Shown: piece by piece, positions 1 to 9,253 of the stretch
Layout: every line of letters begins with the position of its first letter
Position numbering within the stretch: the stretch's first letter is position 1
Assembly (NCBI RefSeq): GCF_900091625.1
Contig: NZ_FMIC01000002.1
Span: 558,001 to 622,000 of the forward strand
Length of the DNA stretch: 64,000 bases
Reading direction: 5' to 3'
From: Micromonospora peucetia
GTDB lineage: Bacteria > Actinomycetota > Actinomycetes > Mycobacteriales > Micromonosporaceae
Translations under genes and position numbers: made by a program
The notes under the pieces: model-generated
Databases searched by the model: none
Told to the model about the DNA's origin: nothing
The model's input: only the letters and a program-made list of their open reading frames with translations

Positions 1-530
1 CGACGACGCGACGGCGGGGCGCGGAACGCCACGATCAGGGCGAGCCCGGCGGTCACGGCCGCGCTGACCGTGGCGAGCAGAATGGGCGCGCAGGCCACCG
101 GGGTGGCGTCGCCGAGCAGCCGGGTCGGCTCGGAGAAGAGCACCCAGCCGACGAACCAGAACGCCGCCGCCATCACCAGGCCGTCGAGCGCCAGCCGGGC
201 CGTGGCAGCCGCGGTGGAGGCCACGCCGGGCAGCCGGAGCAGCCCGGCGGAGAAGATCAGCCCGGTGACCGCCGTGCCGATCGAGACGATGCCGGCCAGG
301 CCGGTGCGCCGGTCCGGCGGGGGCCCCTCGTGCCCGGCGGTGGAAAGCGCCACGGCCACCCCGAGCAGCAGGGTGACCAGCGCCACCCCGGACGCGGCGG
401 CGAGCAGCGCGTACGCCTGGCGGTGCGGGCCGGTGCGGCGTCGGGCGTCGGCGGCCGACAGCGTGGTGGCCGCCGCGGCGACCAGCCCGCACAGCACCAC
501 GGCCGCGACCATGACCGGGGGGAACCGCAC
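1..530 (-). CDS. membrane protein, N-terminal part only (runs off window start)
   Basis: An open frame reads leftward from GTG at 530 (or ATG at 512) and leaves the window at base 1; an in-frame TGA at 536-534 fixes the upstream limit. The 176 visible residues are mostly hydrophobic, with about five membrane segments separated by short Arg-rich loops. Hydrophobic runs start at the extreme N-terminus and around residues 40, 75, 110 and 145. No catalytic domain is visible because the C-terminus is missing. The layout resembles the membrane sensor part that precedes GGDEF/EAL domains in two other proteins of this window, but that is only an analogy. It is divergent from ilvD, so 531-640 is a shared promoter region. 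Confidence 0.7.
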   Translation of the reverse strand, partial: MRFPPVMVAAVVLCGLVAAAATTLSAADARRRTGPHRQAYALLAAASGVALVTLLLGVAVALSTAGHEGPPPDRRTGLAGIVSIGTAVTGLIFSAGLLRLPGVASTAAATARLALDGLVMAAAFWFVGWVLFSEPTRLLGDATPVACAPILLATVSAAVTAGLALIVAFRAPPSRR

Positions 531-640
531 GCCTCAACTGTGCCGGATGCGCGCCCCGCGTGGTGCCCCGGGTGTGCATCCTTTGGGACACGGCACGCAC
601 TGCGGACGGCCGCCCCGGCGGCGGTGTAACACTGGTGGGC

Positions 641-2488
641 ATGCCTGAGCTGCGGTCGAAGACCTCCACCCACGGTCGGATGATGGCCGGCGCCCGGGCC
701 CTCTGGCGGGCCACCGGGATGACCGACGACGACTTCGGCAAGCCGATCGTCGCCATCGCCAACAGCTTCACCCAGTTCGTACCCGGTCACGTGCACCTCA
801 AGGACATGGGCGGCCTGGTCGCCGACGCGGTGGCCGAGGCCGGCGGGGTGGGCCGCGAGTTCAACACCATCGCCGTGGACGACGGCATCGCCATGGGCCA
901 CGGCGGCATGCTCTATTCCCTGCCCAGCCGGGAGCTGATCGCCGACGCGGTCGAGTACATGGTCAACGCGCACTGCGCCGACGCCCTGGTCTGCATCTCC
1001 AACTGCGACAAGATCACCCCAGGCATGCTGCTGGCCGCCCTGAGGCTGAACATCCCGGCCGTCTTCGTCTCCGGCGGCCCGATGGAGGCCGGCAAGACGG
1101 TGGCGATCGAAGGGATCGTGCACTCCAAGATCGACTTGATCGACGCCATGATCGCCTCCTCCAACGAGGCGGTCACCGACGACCAGCTCGGCGAGATCGA
1201 GCGCTCGGCCTGCCCGACCTGCGGTTCCTGCTCCGGCATGTTCACCGCCAACTCGATGAACTGCCTCACCGAGGCGATCGGCCTGGCCCTGCCGGGCAAC
1301 GGCTCGACGCTGGCCACCCACGCCGCGCGCCGGTCGCTCTTCGTCGAGGCCGGCCGCACCGCCGTGGAGATCGCCAAGCGGTGGTACGACGACGACGACG
1401 CCTCGGTGCTGCCGCGCGCCGTCGCCAGCCGGGCCGCGTTCGACAACGCCGTCGCCCTGGACGTGGCGATGGGCGGCTCGACCAACACGATCCTGCACCT
1501 GCTCGCCGCCGCCCGCGAGGCCGAGATGGACTTCGACGTCGCCGACATCGACGCCATCTCCCGCCGGGTGCCCTGCCTGTCCAAGGTCGCGCCGAACTCC
1601 CCGCAGTACCACATGGAGGACGTGCACCGGGCCGGCGGAATCCCGGCCCTCCTCGGCGAACTGGACCGCGCCGGCCTGCTCAACCGGGACGTGCACGCGG
1701 TGCACTCCCCCAGCCTGGAGCGCTGGCTCGCCGACTGGGACGTCCGGGGCGGGTCGGCGACGCCGGAGGCGACCGAACTGTTCCACGCCGCCCCCGGCGG
1801 GGTGCGCACCACCGAGCCGTTCTCCACCACCAACCGCTGGTCGTCGCTGGACACCGACGCCGCCGGGGGTTGCGTGCGGGACCTCGCCCACGCCTACAGC
1901 GTGGACGGCGGGCTGGCCATCCTGCACGGCAACCTGGCGCCGGAAGGTTGTGTGGTGAAGACCGCCGGGGTGCCCGAGGAGTGCCTGACGTTCCGGGGTC
2001 CCGCCAAGGTCTACGAATCCCAGGACGACGCCGTCGAGGCGATCCTCAACAAGCGGATCGTCGCCGGCGACGTGGTGGTGATCCGCTACGAGGGGCCGAA
2101 GGGCGGCCCCGGCATGCAGGAGATGCTCTACCCCACCTCGTTCCTCAAGGGCCGGGGGCTGGGCCGGTCCTGCGCGCTGCTCACCGACGGCCGTTTCTCC
2201 GGCGGCACCTCTGGGCTCTCCATCGGACACGCCTCCCCGGAGGCGGCCTCCGGCGGGCTGATCGCCCTCGTCGAGCCCGGCGACGAGATCGTCATCGACA
2301 TCCCGGCCCGGTCGATCGAGCTGAACGTGGCCCCCGAGGTGCTGGAAGCCCGCCGGATCGCCCAGGAGAAGCGCGACAAGCCGTACACGCCGGTCGACCG
2401 GCAGCGGCCGGTGTCGGCGGCGCTGCGCGCGTACGCCTCGATGGCCACCTCGGCCAGCGACGGCGCCTACCGTCGCGTCCCGGAGTAG
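641..2488 (+). CDS. ilvD: dihydroxy-acid dehydratase
   Basis: Dehydrates 2,3-dihydroxy-isovalerate and 2,3-dihydroxy-3-methylvalerate to the 2-oxo acids, the third common step of valine, leucine and isoleucine synthesis, in the cytoplasm. The 615 residues match the usual IlvD/Edd length. Fe-S cluster cysteines are visible in NCDKITPGM and [18 protein letters not shown], and the C-terminal part has the family signature around [14 protein letters not shown]. The ATG at 641 is chosen because the product then begins MPELRSKTS, like other long-form IlvD proteins, and GGTGGG lies just upstream; the frame is open 27 codons further. It stands alone: no ilvB, ilvN or ilvC is adjacent. Confidence 0.97.
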   Translation: MPELRSKTSTHGRMMAGARALWRATGMTDDDFGKPIVAIANSFTQFVPGHVHLKDMGGLVADAVAEAGGVGREFNTIAVDDGIAMGHGGMLYSLPSRELIADAVEYMVNAHCADALVCISNCDKITPGMLLAALRLNIPAVFVSGGPMEAGKTVAIEGIVHSKIDLIDAMIASSNEAVTDDQLGEIERSACPTCGSCSGMFTANSMNCLTEAIGLALPGNGSTLATHAARRSLFVEAGRTAVEIAKRWYDDDDASVLPRAVASRAAFDNAVALDVAMGGSTNTILHLLAAAREAEMDFDVADIDAISRRVPCLSKVAPNSPQYHMEDVHRAGGIPALLGELDRAGLLNRDVHAVHSPSLERWLADWDVRGGSATPEATELFHAAPGGVRTTEPFSTTNRWSSLDTDAAGGCVRDLAHAYSVDGGLAILHGNLAPEGCVVKTAGVPEECLTFRGPAKVYESQDDAVEAILNKRIVAGDVVVIRYEGPKGGPGMQEMLYPTSFLKGRGLGRSCALLTDGRFSGGTSGLSIGHASPEAASGGLIALVEPGDEIVIDIPARSIELNVAPEVLEARRIAQEKRDKPYTPVDRQRPVSAALRAYASMATSASDGAYRRVPE

Positions 2489-2497
2489 GCGTGGGAT

Positions 2498-2533
2498 GGC
2501 CCCTGCCGCCGCTCCGGCGTGCGGCAGGGGGCC
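2498..2533. terminator. hairpin between convergent ilvD and membrane gene
   Basis: GGCCCCTGCCGC (2498-2509) pairs with GCGGCAGGGGGCC (2521-2533) with one bulged base. It sits 10 bases after the ilvD stop and 8 bases beyond the end of the opposing gene, so it could terminate both. There is no T-tract, as is usual for actinobacterial hairpins. Confidence 0.7.
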
Positions 2534-2540
2534 GCCTGCC

Positions 2541-3077
2541 TCAGTACCCGACCAGGGCGATGACCAGCGAGGACACCGCGGCCACGAGCAACACCGCGCC
2601 GGTGCCGAGGCCGACCACCGCGCTCACCGCGACGGCGCGGGCCCGGGCCACCGGAGCCGCCGCCAGCGCCACCGCCGTCACCAGGGCGGCGACCACGTGA
2701 ATCAGCGGGTAGTCGATCAGCGTCGCGACCGGGAACAGGTGCACGCCCACCACGAGGGCGACCCAGACCGGGATCAGGTCCCGTCGACGCCGCAGGGCGA
2801 GCAGCCCGGCACCGAGTGCCGCGACGCCGAACTCTATGCCCACGACGATGCCGAAGGTGGGACTGGTGTCGGCGTCGAAGGCCGTCGGTTCGGCCCAGCG
2901 CCGCCAGGTGAGGATCCCGCCGGCAATCGCGGTGAGCAGCGAGAGCACCGATCCGACGCCGAGGAACGGTCGCCAACTCCTGGGCGGCGCGTCCTGGGCC
3001 CAACCGAACCAGCTGGACGCGAAGAAGCCGAACACCACGGCCGTGGCCGACGCGTCACGAATGTGCTCCGCGATCAT
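2541..3077 (-). CDS. hypothetical integral membrane protein
   Basis: 178 residues starting at ATG 3077. Hydrophobicity shows about five membrane segments: residues ~10-25, ~40-58, ~72-95, ~100-122 and ~128-175, the last probably two. An Arg-rich RRRR cluster near residue 97 is a likely cytoplasmic loop. No conserved catalytic motif is recognised. The frame has strong G/C third-position bias, supporting coding. Convergent with ilvD. Function unknown. Confidence 0.75.
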   Translation of the reverse strand: MIAEHIRDASATAVVFGFFASSWFGWAQDAPPRSWRPFLGVGSVLSLLTAIAGGILTWRRWAEPTAFDADTSPTFGIVVGIEFGVAALGAGLLALRRRRDLIPVWVALVVGVHLFPVATLIDYPLIHVVAALVTAVALAAAPVARARAVAVSAVVGLGTGAVLLVAAVSSLVIALVGY

Positions 3078-3378
3078 GCTTCTCCCCTGGGTGGTGCGGC
3101 GTTGGACGCAGGTCGGGCTCCCACCACAGCGGTAACCCGATCTTGGTAGATCCTTCCCCCAGGGACCGGGCCGCCTGCCGTCGGGGTCGCTTGAGCTGCC
3201 CAGGAACGACCAGCCGGCTCCAACCGGACACGCGCCGCGTACGTAGCTTCACCCGCCGCCGCTGCCTGATCCGCCCCGCCTCTGGCAGCACGACCGAAGA
3301 TCTTGGTCAGGGATGGCCCCTCCGGGGGCCGTTTCCTGCCAAGATCTCCGTCGCAGCACCGGGGAGGGGGCCGCCGGG
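3078..3378. other. gene-free intergenic region
   Basis: No convincing gene. The region holds the upstream sequence of the membrane protein that starts at 3077, a short GATCTTGGTA motif near 3140, and the palindromic element at 3298-3347 that shares the same GATCTTGG core. Short open frames here lack consistent third-position bias. Confidence 0.6.
3298..3347. repeat. palindromic intergenic element / terminator of the mannosidase operon
   Basis: Nested inverted repeat. The outer arms are AGATCTTGG (3298-3306) and CCAAGATCT (3339-3347), continued by CAGG/CCTG after a one-base bulge. The inner hairpin is GGCCCC (3315-3320), loop TCCG, GGGGCC (3325-3330). It begins 31 bases past the stop of the beta-mannosidase gene and is well placed to end that operon. 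The AGATCTTGG ends look like a dispersed repeat rather than a simple terminator. Confidence 0.7.
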
Positions 3379-5889
3379 TCAGTCGGTGATGATGTCGTTG
3401 ACGCAGCGCAGCACGGGTCGGGCGGTCAGCGCTGCCGGGTCCAGCGGCGCGTCGCAGCGCACGGTGAAGGTGGCCGACTCACCCGGCAGCAGGGTGACCA
3501 GTGCCTCGTCTACCTCGGCCGCCGGGTCCAGCCGGTCCGGGAAGAGGGTCAGGTCGCGCAGCACCGTCCGGGCGGTGACCCGGACCTGCTGCCCGCCGTC
3601 GATTGACTCGACCGTCGCGTCGTACCGGGCCGCCGGTCGGTCCGCGTCGCGGTCCTCGGCGAAGAACCAGAGCGCCCGCTCCCCGCGCCCGTCTCCGAGG
3701 TGACCGACGACGCGCTCCGTGCCGCCCGCCTCGGCCACCAGCAGCTCGCGGCGGGCCTGCTCCGGCCGCGCCAGCTCAGCCGGCAGTGCCAGCGTCACCG
3801 AGGAGTACGCGGGGACGTCCAGCTCCAGCGTGGTCTTGGCCCGTGGCTCGCCGGTCAGGGTCAGCCGGCTCACCGAGGCGGTCGCCCGCCACGGGGTCGA
3901 CCCGTCGTTGACCGCCACCAAGGCCAGCCCACCCTCGCGGGGCTGGACGGTCAGCAGTCGGTCCGCGTACGCCCGGCGCAGCGCGTACCACAGCGGTTTG
4001 CGGCGGCCGTCGCCGTCGACGGCCGACCAGGAGGTCACCGGCCAGCAGTCGTTGAGCTGCCAGACGATGGTGCCCGCGCAGACGTCCCGGTGGGAGCGGA
4101 AGTGCTCCACCGCGAGCTGGATGGCGCGCGCCTGGTTGAGCTGGGTCAGCCAGTGCCAGTCGTCGAAGTCCGCCGGCTCCGGCAGGTGGGCGTCGAGGCC
4201 CCGCCGGAGTTTGGCGTCCCCGTCGATGGCCTTCTGGTGGTGCGCCATGCCGGGCGAGTCGGGCGCGAGGGGCTGGTCCGACAGGGCCCGGCGCAGCGTC
4301 GCGTACGCGGGTGGGGCCTGGTAGCCGAACTCGGCGACGAAGCGTGGCACGTACTCGCGGTATTTGGTGTAGTCGTCGGTGTTCCAGACGTCCCAGATGT
4401 GCGTGGTGCCATGCGCCGGGTCGTTGGGGTGGATCTCCTCGCTGCCCGACCACGGGCTGCCCGGCCAGTACGGCCGCGTCGGGTCCAACTCGCCGACGAT
4501 GCGGGGCAGCAGGTCCAGGTAGTAGCCGCGCCCCCAGGTGCGCCCGGCGAGGGGCTCCTGCCAGTCCCAGTCGTGCCAGCCCCAGATGTTCTCGTTGTTG
4601 CCGGTCCAGAGCACCAGCGACGGGTGCGGTGCGAGCCGGAGCACCTGCTCGGCGGCCTCGGCGGCCACCTCCGCGCCGAACGGTTCCTCCTCGGGATAGG
4701 CGGCGCAGGCGAAGAGGAAGTCCTGCTGCACCAGCAGCCCCGCCTCGTCGGCCAGGTCGTAGAAGTCGTCCGACTCGTACCGGCCGCCGCCCCAGACGCG
4801 CAGCAGGTTGATGTTCGCCCCGGCGGCCTGGTCGAACCGGTGCGCCAGCCGGTCCCGGGTGATCCGGGTGGGGAAGGCGTCGTCGGGGATCCAGTTGACG
4901 CCCCGGACGAAGACCGGGGTGTCGTTGACGTGCAGGGCGAACGGCGTGCCGTGCGCGTCGGGGGTGGTGTCGAGGCGCACCGACCGAAAGCCGACCCGCC
5001 GCGACCAGTCGTCCAGGCGTTCCCCGTCCGGCCCGCACAGGGTCACCGCCAGCTCGTAGCGGCGCTGCTCGCCGTACCCCCGGGGCCACCACAGCGCGGG
5101 GTCGGCGACGGTGAGGACGAGCACGGCAGTGTGCTCCCCGGCCGGGATCGTCGCCTCGGCCGTCGCGCCGGAGACGGTCGCCCGCACGGTGAGCGGAGCG
5201 TCCCCAGCCCGCACGGTAAGCGGAGCGCCCCCGGCCCGCTCGATGTCGACGTGCAACTCCACCCGGCCGTCGCCGGCCTCGACGGTCACCAGGGGACGTA
5301 CGGCGGCCAGCCGGGCGGTGGACCAGGCGTGCAGCCCGATCTCCTGCCAGATGCCGGCGGTGACCAGGGTCGGCCCCCAGTCCCAGCCGAAGTTGCAGGC
5401 CATCTTGCGGATGAACGGGAACGGCTCCGGGTAGGCGTTCGGCCGGTCCCCGAGCCGGTCCCGGTGCGCCTCGGCGTAACGGTAGGCGGAGTCGAGGCGT
5501 ACGCCGAGGGTGTTGGAGCCGGCGACCAGCGAGGACCGGACGTCGAAGCGATAGCCACGGTGCATGTTCTCCGTGCGGCCGACCTCGGTGCCGTTGAGGG
5601 TGAGCGTGGCGACGGTGTCCAGGCCGGCGCAGACCAGGTCGACCCGCTCGTCGGCGCACGGCTCGTGGGCGAAGGTGGTCTCGTAGACCCAGTCGGTGCG
5701 GCCGATCCAGGCCAGCGCCTTCTCGTTGTCGTCCAGGTACGGGTCGAGGATCAGGCCGGCGGCGAGCAGGTCGGTGTGCACGCAGCCGGGGACGGTGGCC
5801 GGCACCGCGCGGCCCGCGATCCCGGCCGGTACCTGCGGTCCGGGTACCGCCCGCAGGGTCCAGCCCTCGTGCAACGCTCGCCGGGTCAC
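3379..5889 (-). CDS. GH2-family beta-mannosidase
   Basis: Predicted cytoplasmic enzyme releasing mannose from the non-reducing end of beta-mannosides. It has 836 residues, the usual length for GH2 mannosidases. The sugar-binding jelly roll covers ~1-190, the Ig-like domain ~190-300 and the (beta/alpha)8 barrel ~300-600, followed by Ig-like domains. The acid/base is Glu433 in WTGNNENIWG and the nucleophile Glu520 in FVAEFGYQAP. GTG at 5889 is chosen because it forms a GTGA overlap with the upstream permease stop and starts the protein just before its first conserved strand; the frame continues 65 codons upstream only inside the permease gene. No signal peptide. Last gene of an ABC-transporter operon, which suggests hydrolysis of imported manno-oligosaccharides; substrate is inferred. 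Confidence 0.92.
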   Translation of the reverse strand: MTRRALHEGWTLRAVPGPQVPAGIAGRAVPATVPGCVHTDLLAAGLILDPYLDDNEKALAWIGRTDWVYETTFAHEPCADERVDLVCAGLDTVATLTLNGTEVGRTENMHRGYRFDVRSSLVAGSNTLGVRLDSAYRYAEAHRDRLGDRPNAYPEPFPFIRKMACNFGWDWGPTLVTAGIWQEIGLHAWSTARLAAVRPLVTVEAGDGRVELHVDIERAGGAPLTVRAGDAPLTVRATVSGATAEATIPAGEHTAVLVLTVADPALWWPRGYGEQRRYELAVTLCGPDGERLDDWSRRVGFRSVRLDTTPDAHGTPFALHVNDTPVFVRGVNWIPDDAFPTRITRDRLAHRFDQAAGANINLLRVWGGGRYESDDFYDLADEAGLLVQQDFLFACAAYPEEEPFGAEVAAEAAEQVLRLAPHPSLVLWTGNNENIWGWHDWDWQEPLAGRTWGRGYYLDLLPRIVGELDPTRPYWPGSPWSGSEEIHPNDPAHGTTHIWDVWNTDDYTKYREYVPRFVAEFGYQAPPAYATLRRALSDQPLAPDSPGMAHHQKAIDGDAKLRRGLDAHLPEPADFDDWHWLTQLNQARAIQLAVEHFRSHRDVCAGTIVWQLNDCWPVTSWSAVDGDGRRKPLWYALRRAYADRLLTVQPREGGLALVAVNDGSTPWRATASVSRLTLTGEPRAKTTLELDVPAYSSVTLALPAELARPEQARRELLVAEAGGTERVVGHLGDGRGERALWFFAEDRDADRPAARYDATVESIDGGQQVRVTARTVLRDLTLFPDRLDPAAEVDEALVTLLPGESATFTVRCDAPLDPAALTARPVLRCVNDIITD

Positions 5890-6773
5890 GACTTCACCGC
5901 ACCTTCCATGATTCCGCGGACGATCTGACGGCCGCCGATGAAGAGCATCACCAGCAGCGGGAGGGTGGCGACCAGGGCGCCGGCCAGTACCCGCCGGTAC
6001 AGCACGTAGTTGCCGCTGGCGAGGTCGGAGAGGGCGACCATCGAGGTCGGGTAGTCGGTGCCGCCAAGGGTGATCAGCGGCCACTGGAACTCGTTCCAGG
6101 TGGCGACGAACGTCAGCAGGCCGAGCACCGCCATGGCGGGCCGGACCGCCGGCACCACCACGCTCCAGAAGATCCGCATGGTGCTCGCGCCGTCCATCCG
6201 CGCGGCCTCGACCAGCTCGTCGGGCACCGCGTCGAGGATGAACTGCCGCATGTAGAAGACGCCGAACGCGCTGACCAGGCCGGGCACGATCACCGCGAGA
6301 AGGGTGCCGTTCCAGCCGCCCTCGCCGGGCATCCGACCCATCAGGATGTAGAGCGCGACGACGCCGAGCTGGTTCGGCACCGTCATGGTCAGGATGACCA
6401 TGACCATCAGCGCGTTACGCCCCTTGAACCGCAGCTTGGCGAAGGCGAAGCCGGCCAGCGAGCAGAAGAAGAGCACCGAGGCGGTCACCACCGTCGACAC
6501 GATCACGCTGTTGCCGAGCGACTGGAGGAAGAACACGTCCTGCATGGAGAAGACCTCCCGCAGGTTGGTGACGAGCTGCCCGCCGGGCAGCACCTGCGGC
6601 GGGATCTTCGCCAGCGCCTCGTCGGTGTTCGTGGCGATGACGAACATCCAGTAGAGCGGGAACGCCGAGAACGCGATCACGACGCTCAGGAACAGGTAGG
6701 TCCGGACGCTGCCGGGCAGGTGCTGCGGCGCCCGCCCCATCAGCGCCGCCCGCCGGGAGTTCGAAGCGCTCAT
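5886..6773 (-). CDS. carbohydrate ABC transporter permease (MalG type)
   Basis: 295-residue inner-membrane component of a CUT1 sugar importer. Six membrane segments are evident, and the conserved EAA loop that docks the ATPase is VEAARMDGAS followed by RIFWSVVVPAVRP. The start ATG at 6773 overlaps the stop of the preceding permease (ATGA), and the stop overlaps the GTG of the beta-mannosidase, so the three genes are translationally coupled. No ATPase gene is present in the operon; such systems usually share a MsiK-type ATPase encoded elsewhere. Confidence 0.93.
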   Translation of the reverse strand: MSASNSRRAALMGRAPQHLPGSVRTYLFLSVVIAFSAFPLYWMFVIATNTDEALAKIPPQVLPGGQLVTNLREVFSMQDVFFLQSLGNSVIVSTVVTASVLFFCSLAGFAFAKLRFKGRNALMVMVILTMTVPNQLGVVALYILMGRMPGEGGWNGTLLAVIVPGLVSAFGVFYMRQFILDAVPDELVEAARMDGASTMRIFWSVVVPAVRPAMAVLGLLTFVATWNEFQWPLITLGGTDYPTSMVALSDLASGNYVLYRRVLAGALVATLPLLVMLFIGGRQIVRGIMEGAVKS

Positions 6774-7786
6774 TTTCTTCCACCGCCCAGGCGGTTGGTG
6801 ACCAGGGCGTTGACCGCCGCGACGATCAGGATGACCAGGAAGAGGGCCCACGACATGGCGGCGGCGTAGCCGAGGTTCAGGTCCCGCCAGCCGACCTTGT
6901 AGATGAGCTGCGCGACGGTCTGCCACTGCCCGTCGTCGCCGCCGAGGCCCAGGGCCGGGTTGGAGTCGAAGAGCATCGGCTCGGTGAACAGTTGCAGGCC
7001 GCCGATGGTGGAGAGCACGACGGTGAAGATGACCACCGGCCGGATCATCGGCACGGTGATCCGCCACAGTTGGCGCCACGGCCCGGCGCCGTCGACGGCG
7101 GCGGCCTCGTAGACGTCGCGCGGGATGGACTGCATGGCGGCCAGGTAGAGCAGCGCGTTGTAGCCGATCCACTTCCAGTTGACCATGGTGGCGATGGCGA
7201 TCCAGGAGGACCACTTGGCGGACCGCCAGTCGATCGGCTCGGTCCCGCCGATGCCGAGCAGCGACAGCGCCCAGTTGGCGATGCCGGTGTCCCGGGCGAA
7301 GACCACGGAGAAGATCAGCGTGGAGGCGGTCACCGGGGTGATGTACGGCAGCAGCACTCCCACCCGGAACCAGGTCTGGGCCCGTAGCTTCCGGTTCAGC
7401 AGCGACGCGACGATCAGCGCCAGCAGCAGTTGGGGCACGGTGGAGAGCAGGAAGATGCCGAAGGTGTTGGCGAGCGCGTTGAAGAAGTCGTCGTCGGTGA
7501 AGAGGCGGCTGAAGTTCTCCAGCCCGGCCCAGCCGGTGAGCGCCGGGTCGTCGAGCCGCCAGTGGCGCAGCGCGACGACGCCGTTGAACACGATCGGGAA
7601 GAGCCCGAAGACCGCGAAGAGCAGGAAGAACGGGGCGATCAGCAGGTACGGCGCGTAGCGCACGTCGAAGCGGTACAGCCGGTTGCGCCAGCGGCCCGGC
7701 TCGGGTCGGCGGCTGCGGCGGTCAACCGACGTGTCGGCGTCCCGGCCGGATTGGGGGGCTGCGGGGGCGGCACGGGTGGTGGACAT
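6770..7786 (-). CDS. sugar ABC transporter permease (MalF type)
   Basis: 338-residue membrane permease, partner of the MalG-type protein encoded just downstream. A ~45-residue charged cytoplasmic N-terminus precedes the first membrane segment (~50-75), and six segments are visible. The EAA loop is EAAAVDGAGPWRQLWRITVP. The start ATG at 7786 has an AGGTGCC stretch upstream. It follows the binding-protein gene after a 78-base gap containing a strong hairpin that may lower expression of the permeases relative to the binding protein. Confidence 0.93.
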   Translation of the reverse strand: MSTTRAAPAAPQSGRDADTSVDRRSRRPEPGRWRNRLYRFDVRYAPYLLIAPFFLLFAVFGLFPIVFNGVVALRHWRLDDPALTGWAGLENFSRLFTDDDFFNALANTFGIFLLSTVPQLLLALIVASLLNRKLRAQTWFRVGVLLPYITPVTASTLIFSVVFARDTGIANWALSLLGIGGTEPIDWRSAKWSSWIAIATMVNWKWIGYNALLYLAAMQSIPRDVYEAAAVDGAGPWRQLWRITVPMIRPVVIFTVVLSTIGGLQLFTEPMLFDSNPALGLGGDDGQWQTVAQLIYKVGWRDLNLGYAAAMSWALFLVILIVAAVNALVTNRLGGGRK

Positions 7787-7816
7787 CGGGGCACCTCCAG
7801 GGGACCGGGCGGGACG

Positions 7817-7858
7817 GCCGGTCGGGACGGGGCTCGGCGGCGGCCCGCCCCGACCGGC
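7817..7858 (-). terminator. intercistronic hairpin between binding protein and permease genes
   Basis: GCCGGTCGGG (7817-7826) pairs perfectly with CCCGACCGGC (7849-7858); after one mismatch CGGG/CCCG extends the stem. It lies directly after the binding-protein stop at 7865 on the minus strand. Such hairpins commonly stabilise the binding-protein mRNA or partly terminate transcription, giving more binding protein than permease. Confidence 0.65.
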
Positions 7859-7864
7859 GTACGG

Positions 7865-9154
7865 TCAGGACTTGGCGGCCTTCTCGGCTTCCTTGACCGC
7901 CTCGGTCCACGCCTGGTCGGTTTTGCCCTTCAGGTTTCCGGTGGCCAGCCGGTTGAGCACGTTCTCCACCGCCACCCGGGTCGGGCCGTTCTTCTTGCCG
8001 AGGTACTGCGGGGTCAGGTTCTCCGCCGTCTTCGAGAAGATCTGGCCGACCGGGGCGTTGTTGAAGAAGGGGTTGGTGAAGTCCCTGATCGCCGGGTCCT
8101 GGTAGAGCGCCGGCTGCGAGGGCAGGTTGCCGACCTTCTTGAAGATCTCGATCTGCTGCTCGGGCTGGACGAGCCACTCCACGAACTTGTATGCAGCGTC
8201 GACGTTCTTGCCCTGCTTGGGGATGGTCAGGAACGAGCCGCCCCAGTTTCCGCCGCCGCCGGGGATCGCGGCCACGTCCCACTTGCCGCTGGTGCCGGGG
8301 GCGGTGTTCTTGATGTGCCCCTGCATCCAGGCCGGGCAGGCGAGCACGGCGAAGTTGCCCTTGACGAAGCCGCTGTTCCACTCGGGCGAGAACGCGGCAA
8401 GGTTGGCCGAGAGGTCGGCGGCGACGGTCCGGGCCGCCACGTCGAAGGCGACCTTCGGGCCGCCGTCCATCTTCAGCGCGTCGCTCTCGTCGTAGAAACC
8501 GACGGGCTGCTGCCCGAGGACCGGGTTGAAGATGTTGGTGCCGGAGTCGATGAACTTCTTGCCGCTCTTGGCGGTGTACCGCTGACCGACCTGGATGAAG
8601 CTGTCCCAGGTGGGCCAGAGCGCGGAGACCTGGTCGCGCTCGGTGGGTAGCCCGGCGGCCTTGAACAGGTCGGTGCGATAGCACATGGCCAGGCCGCCGA
8701 CGTCGGTGCCGAGGCCGATCTGGGTCTTGCCGTCGGGCGTCAGGGTCTGCGTCCACTTCCAGGGCAGGTACTTCTGCTCATACGTGCCGGCGCCCTTGTC
8801 GAGCAGGTTGACGAACTTGTCGGCTTGGCCGCGGAACTGGACGACGAAGCCCTCGTCGACGGCGGCGATGTCCGGCGCGCCGGAGCCGGCGATGAGCTTC
8901 TTCTGCAGGTCCTCGTGCTGGGCGTTGTACTCGCCGGTGTTCAGGCTGATCTTGACGTTCGGGTTGGCGTCCTCGTACTTCTTCTTGAGTTCGTCGAGCC
9001 CGAAGTCACCCCAGAAGTTGATTTTCAGGCTGACGGGGCCGTCGGCCCGGGAGCCGCCGCCACCCCCGCTGTTGCCACTGCACGCCGCGACCATGACCAG
9101 GCTGACCGCGCCGACCGCGGCCGTCCTGACCCAGTGCGTCAAGGACCGTCTCAT
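7865..9154 (-). CDS. extracellular sugar-binding lipoprotein of ABC importer
   Basis: 429 residues. The N-terminus is a lipoprotein signal peptide: RR near the start, a hydrophobic run, then the lipobox VAAC with the lipidated Cys near residue 25, followed by a Gly/Ser linker. The mature part is a family 1 solute-binding protein, with typical segments near LKINFWGDFG and the C-terminal WTEAVKEAEKAAK. ATG 9154 is preceded by GGAGGATGAC, a strong ribosome-binding site. First gene of the importer/beta-mannosidase operon; it captures the oligosaccharide outside the membrane. Expected ligand is a manno-oligosaccharide, inferred only from the linked enzyme. Confidence 0.93.
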   Translation of the reverse strand: MRRSLTHWVRTAAVGAVSLVMVAACSGNSGGGGGSRADGPVSLKINFWGDFGLDELKKKYEDANPNVKISLNTGEYNAQHEDLQKKLIAGSGAPDIAAVDEGFVVQFRGQADKFVNLLDKGAGTYEQKYLPWKWTQTLTPDGKTQIGLGTDVGGLAMCYRTDLFKAAGLPTERDQVSALWPTWDSFIQVGQRYTAKSGKKFIDSGTNIFNPVLGQQPVGFYDESDALKMDGGPKVAFDVAARTVAADLSANLAAFSPEWNSGFVKGNFAVLACPAWMQGHIKNTAPGTSGKWDVAAIPGGGGNWGGSFLTIPKQGKNVDAAYKFVEWLVQPEQQIEIFKKVGNLPSQPALYQDPAIRDFTNPFFNNAPVGQIFSKTAENLTPQYLGKKNGPTRVAVENVLNRLATGNLKGKTDQAWTEAVKEAEKAAKS

Positions 9155-9172
9155 GTCATCCTCCGCGCCAGA

Positions 9173-9186
9173 TGGGAACGCTCCCG
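9173..9186. promoter_or_regulatory. LacI/CebR-type operator
   Basis: TGGGAACGCTCCCG differs at two positions from the TGGGAGCGCTCCCA box recognised by CebR and related LacI-family repressors of actinobacteria. It lies in the 5' leader 19 bases before the binding-protein start and close to a divergent LacI gene, so it is the likely site for that repressor. Confidence 0.7.
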
Positions 9187-9224
9187 ACATCGAGAGACGT
9201 TGACTGAACCGGATAAGTGACGCC

Positions 9225-9253
9225 ACCGTACGGGCCAGTTTTGACAGTGTCAA
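9225..9253 (-). promoter_or_regulatory. sigma-70-like promoter of the ABC/mannosidase operon
   Basis: On the minus strand TTGACA (9253-9248) and TACGGT (9230-9225) are separated by exactly 17 bases. The -35 box is itself half of the perfect palindrome TTGACA-G-TGTCAA (9241-9253), which may be a second operator. Predicted transcription start is near 9218, upstream of the CebR-type box. Confidence 0.65.

Noticed and set aside
257-2230. 657-codon open frame opposite ilvD
   Set aside because: It is the antisense shadow of ilvD; third-position bias fits ilvD only, and its composition (His, Val, Gly, Arg) is the usual artefact of high GC.
3700-5928. 742-codon + strand frame across beta-mannosidase
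   Set aside because: Antisense shadow of a gene with complete GH2 motifs.
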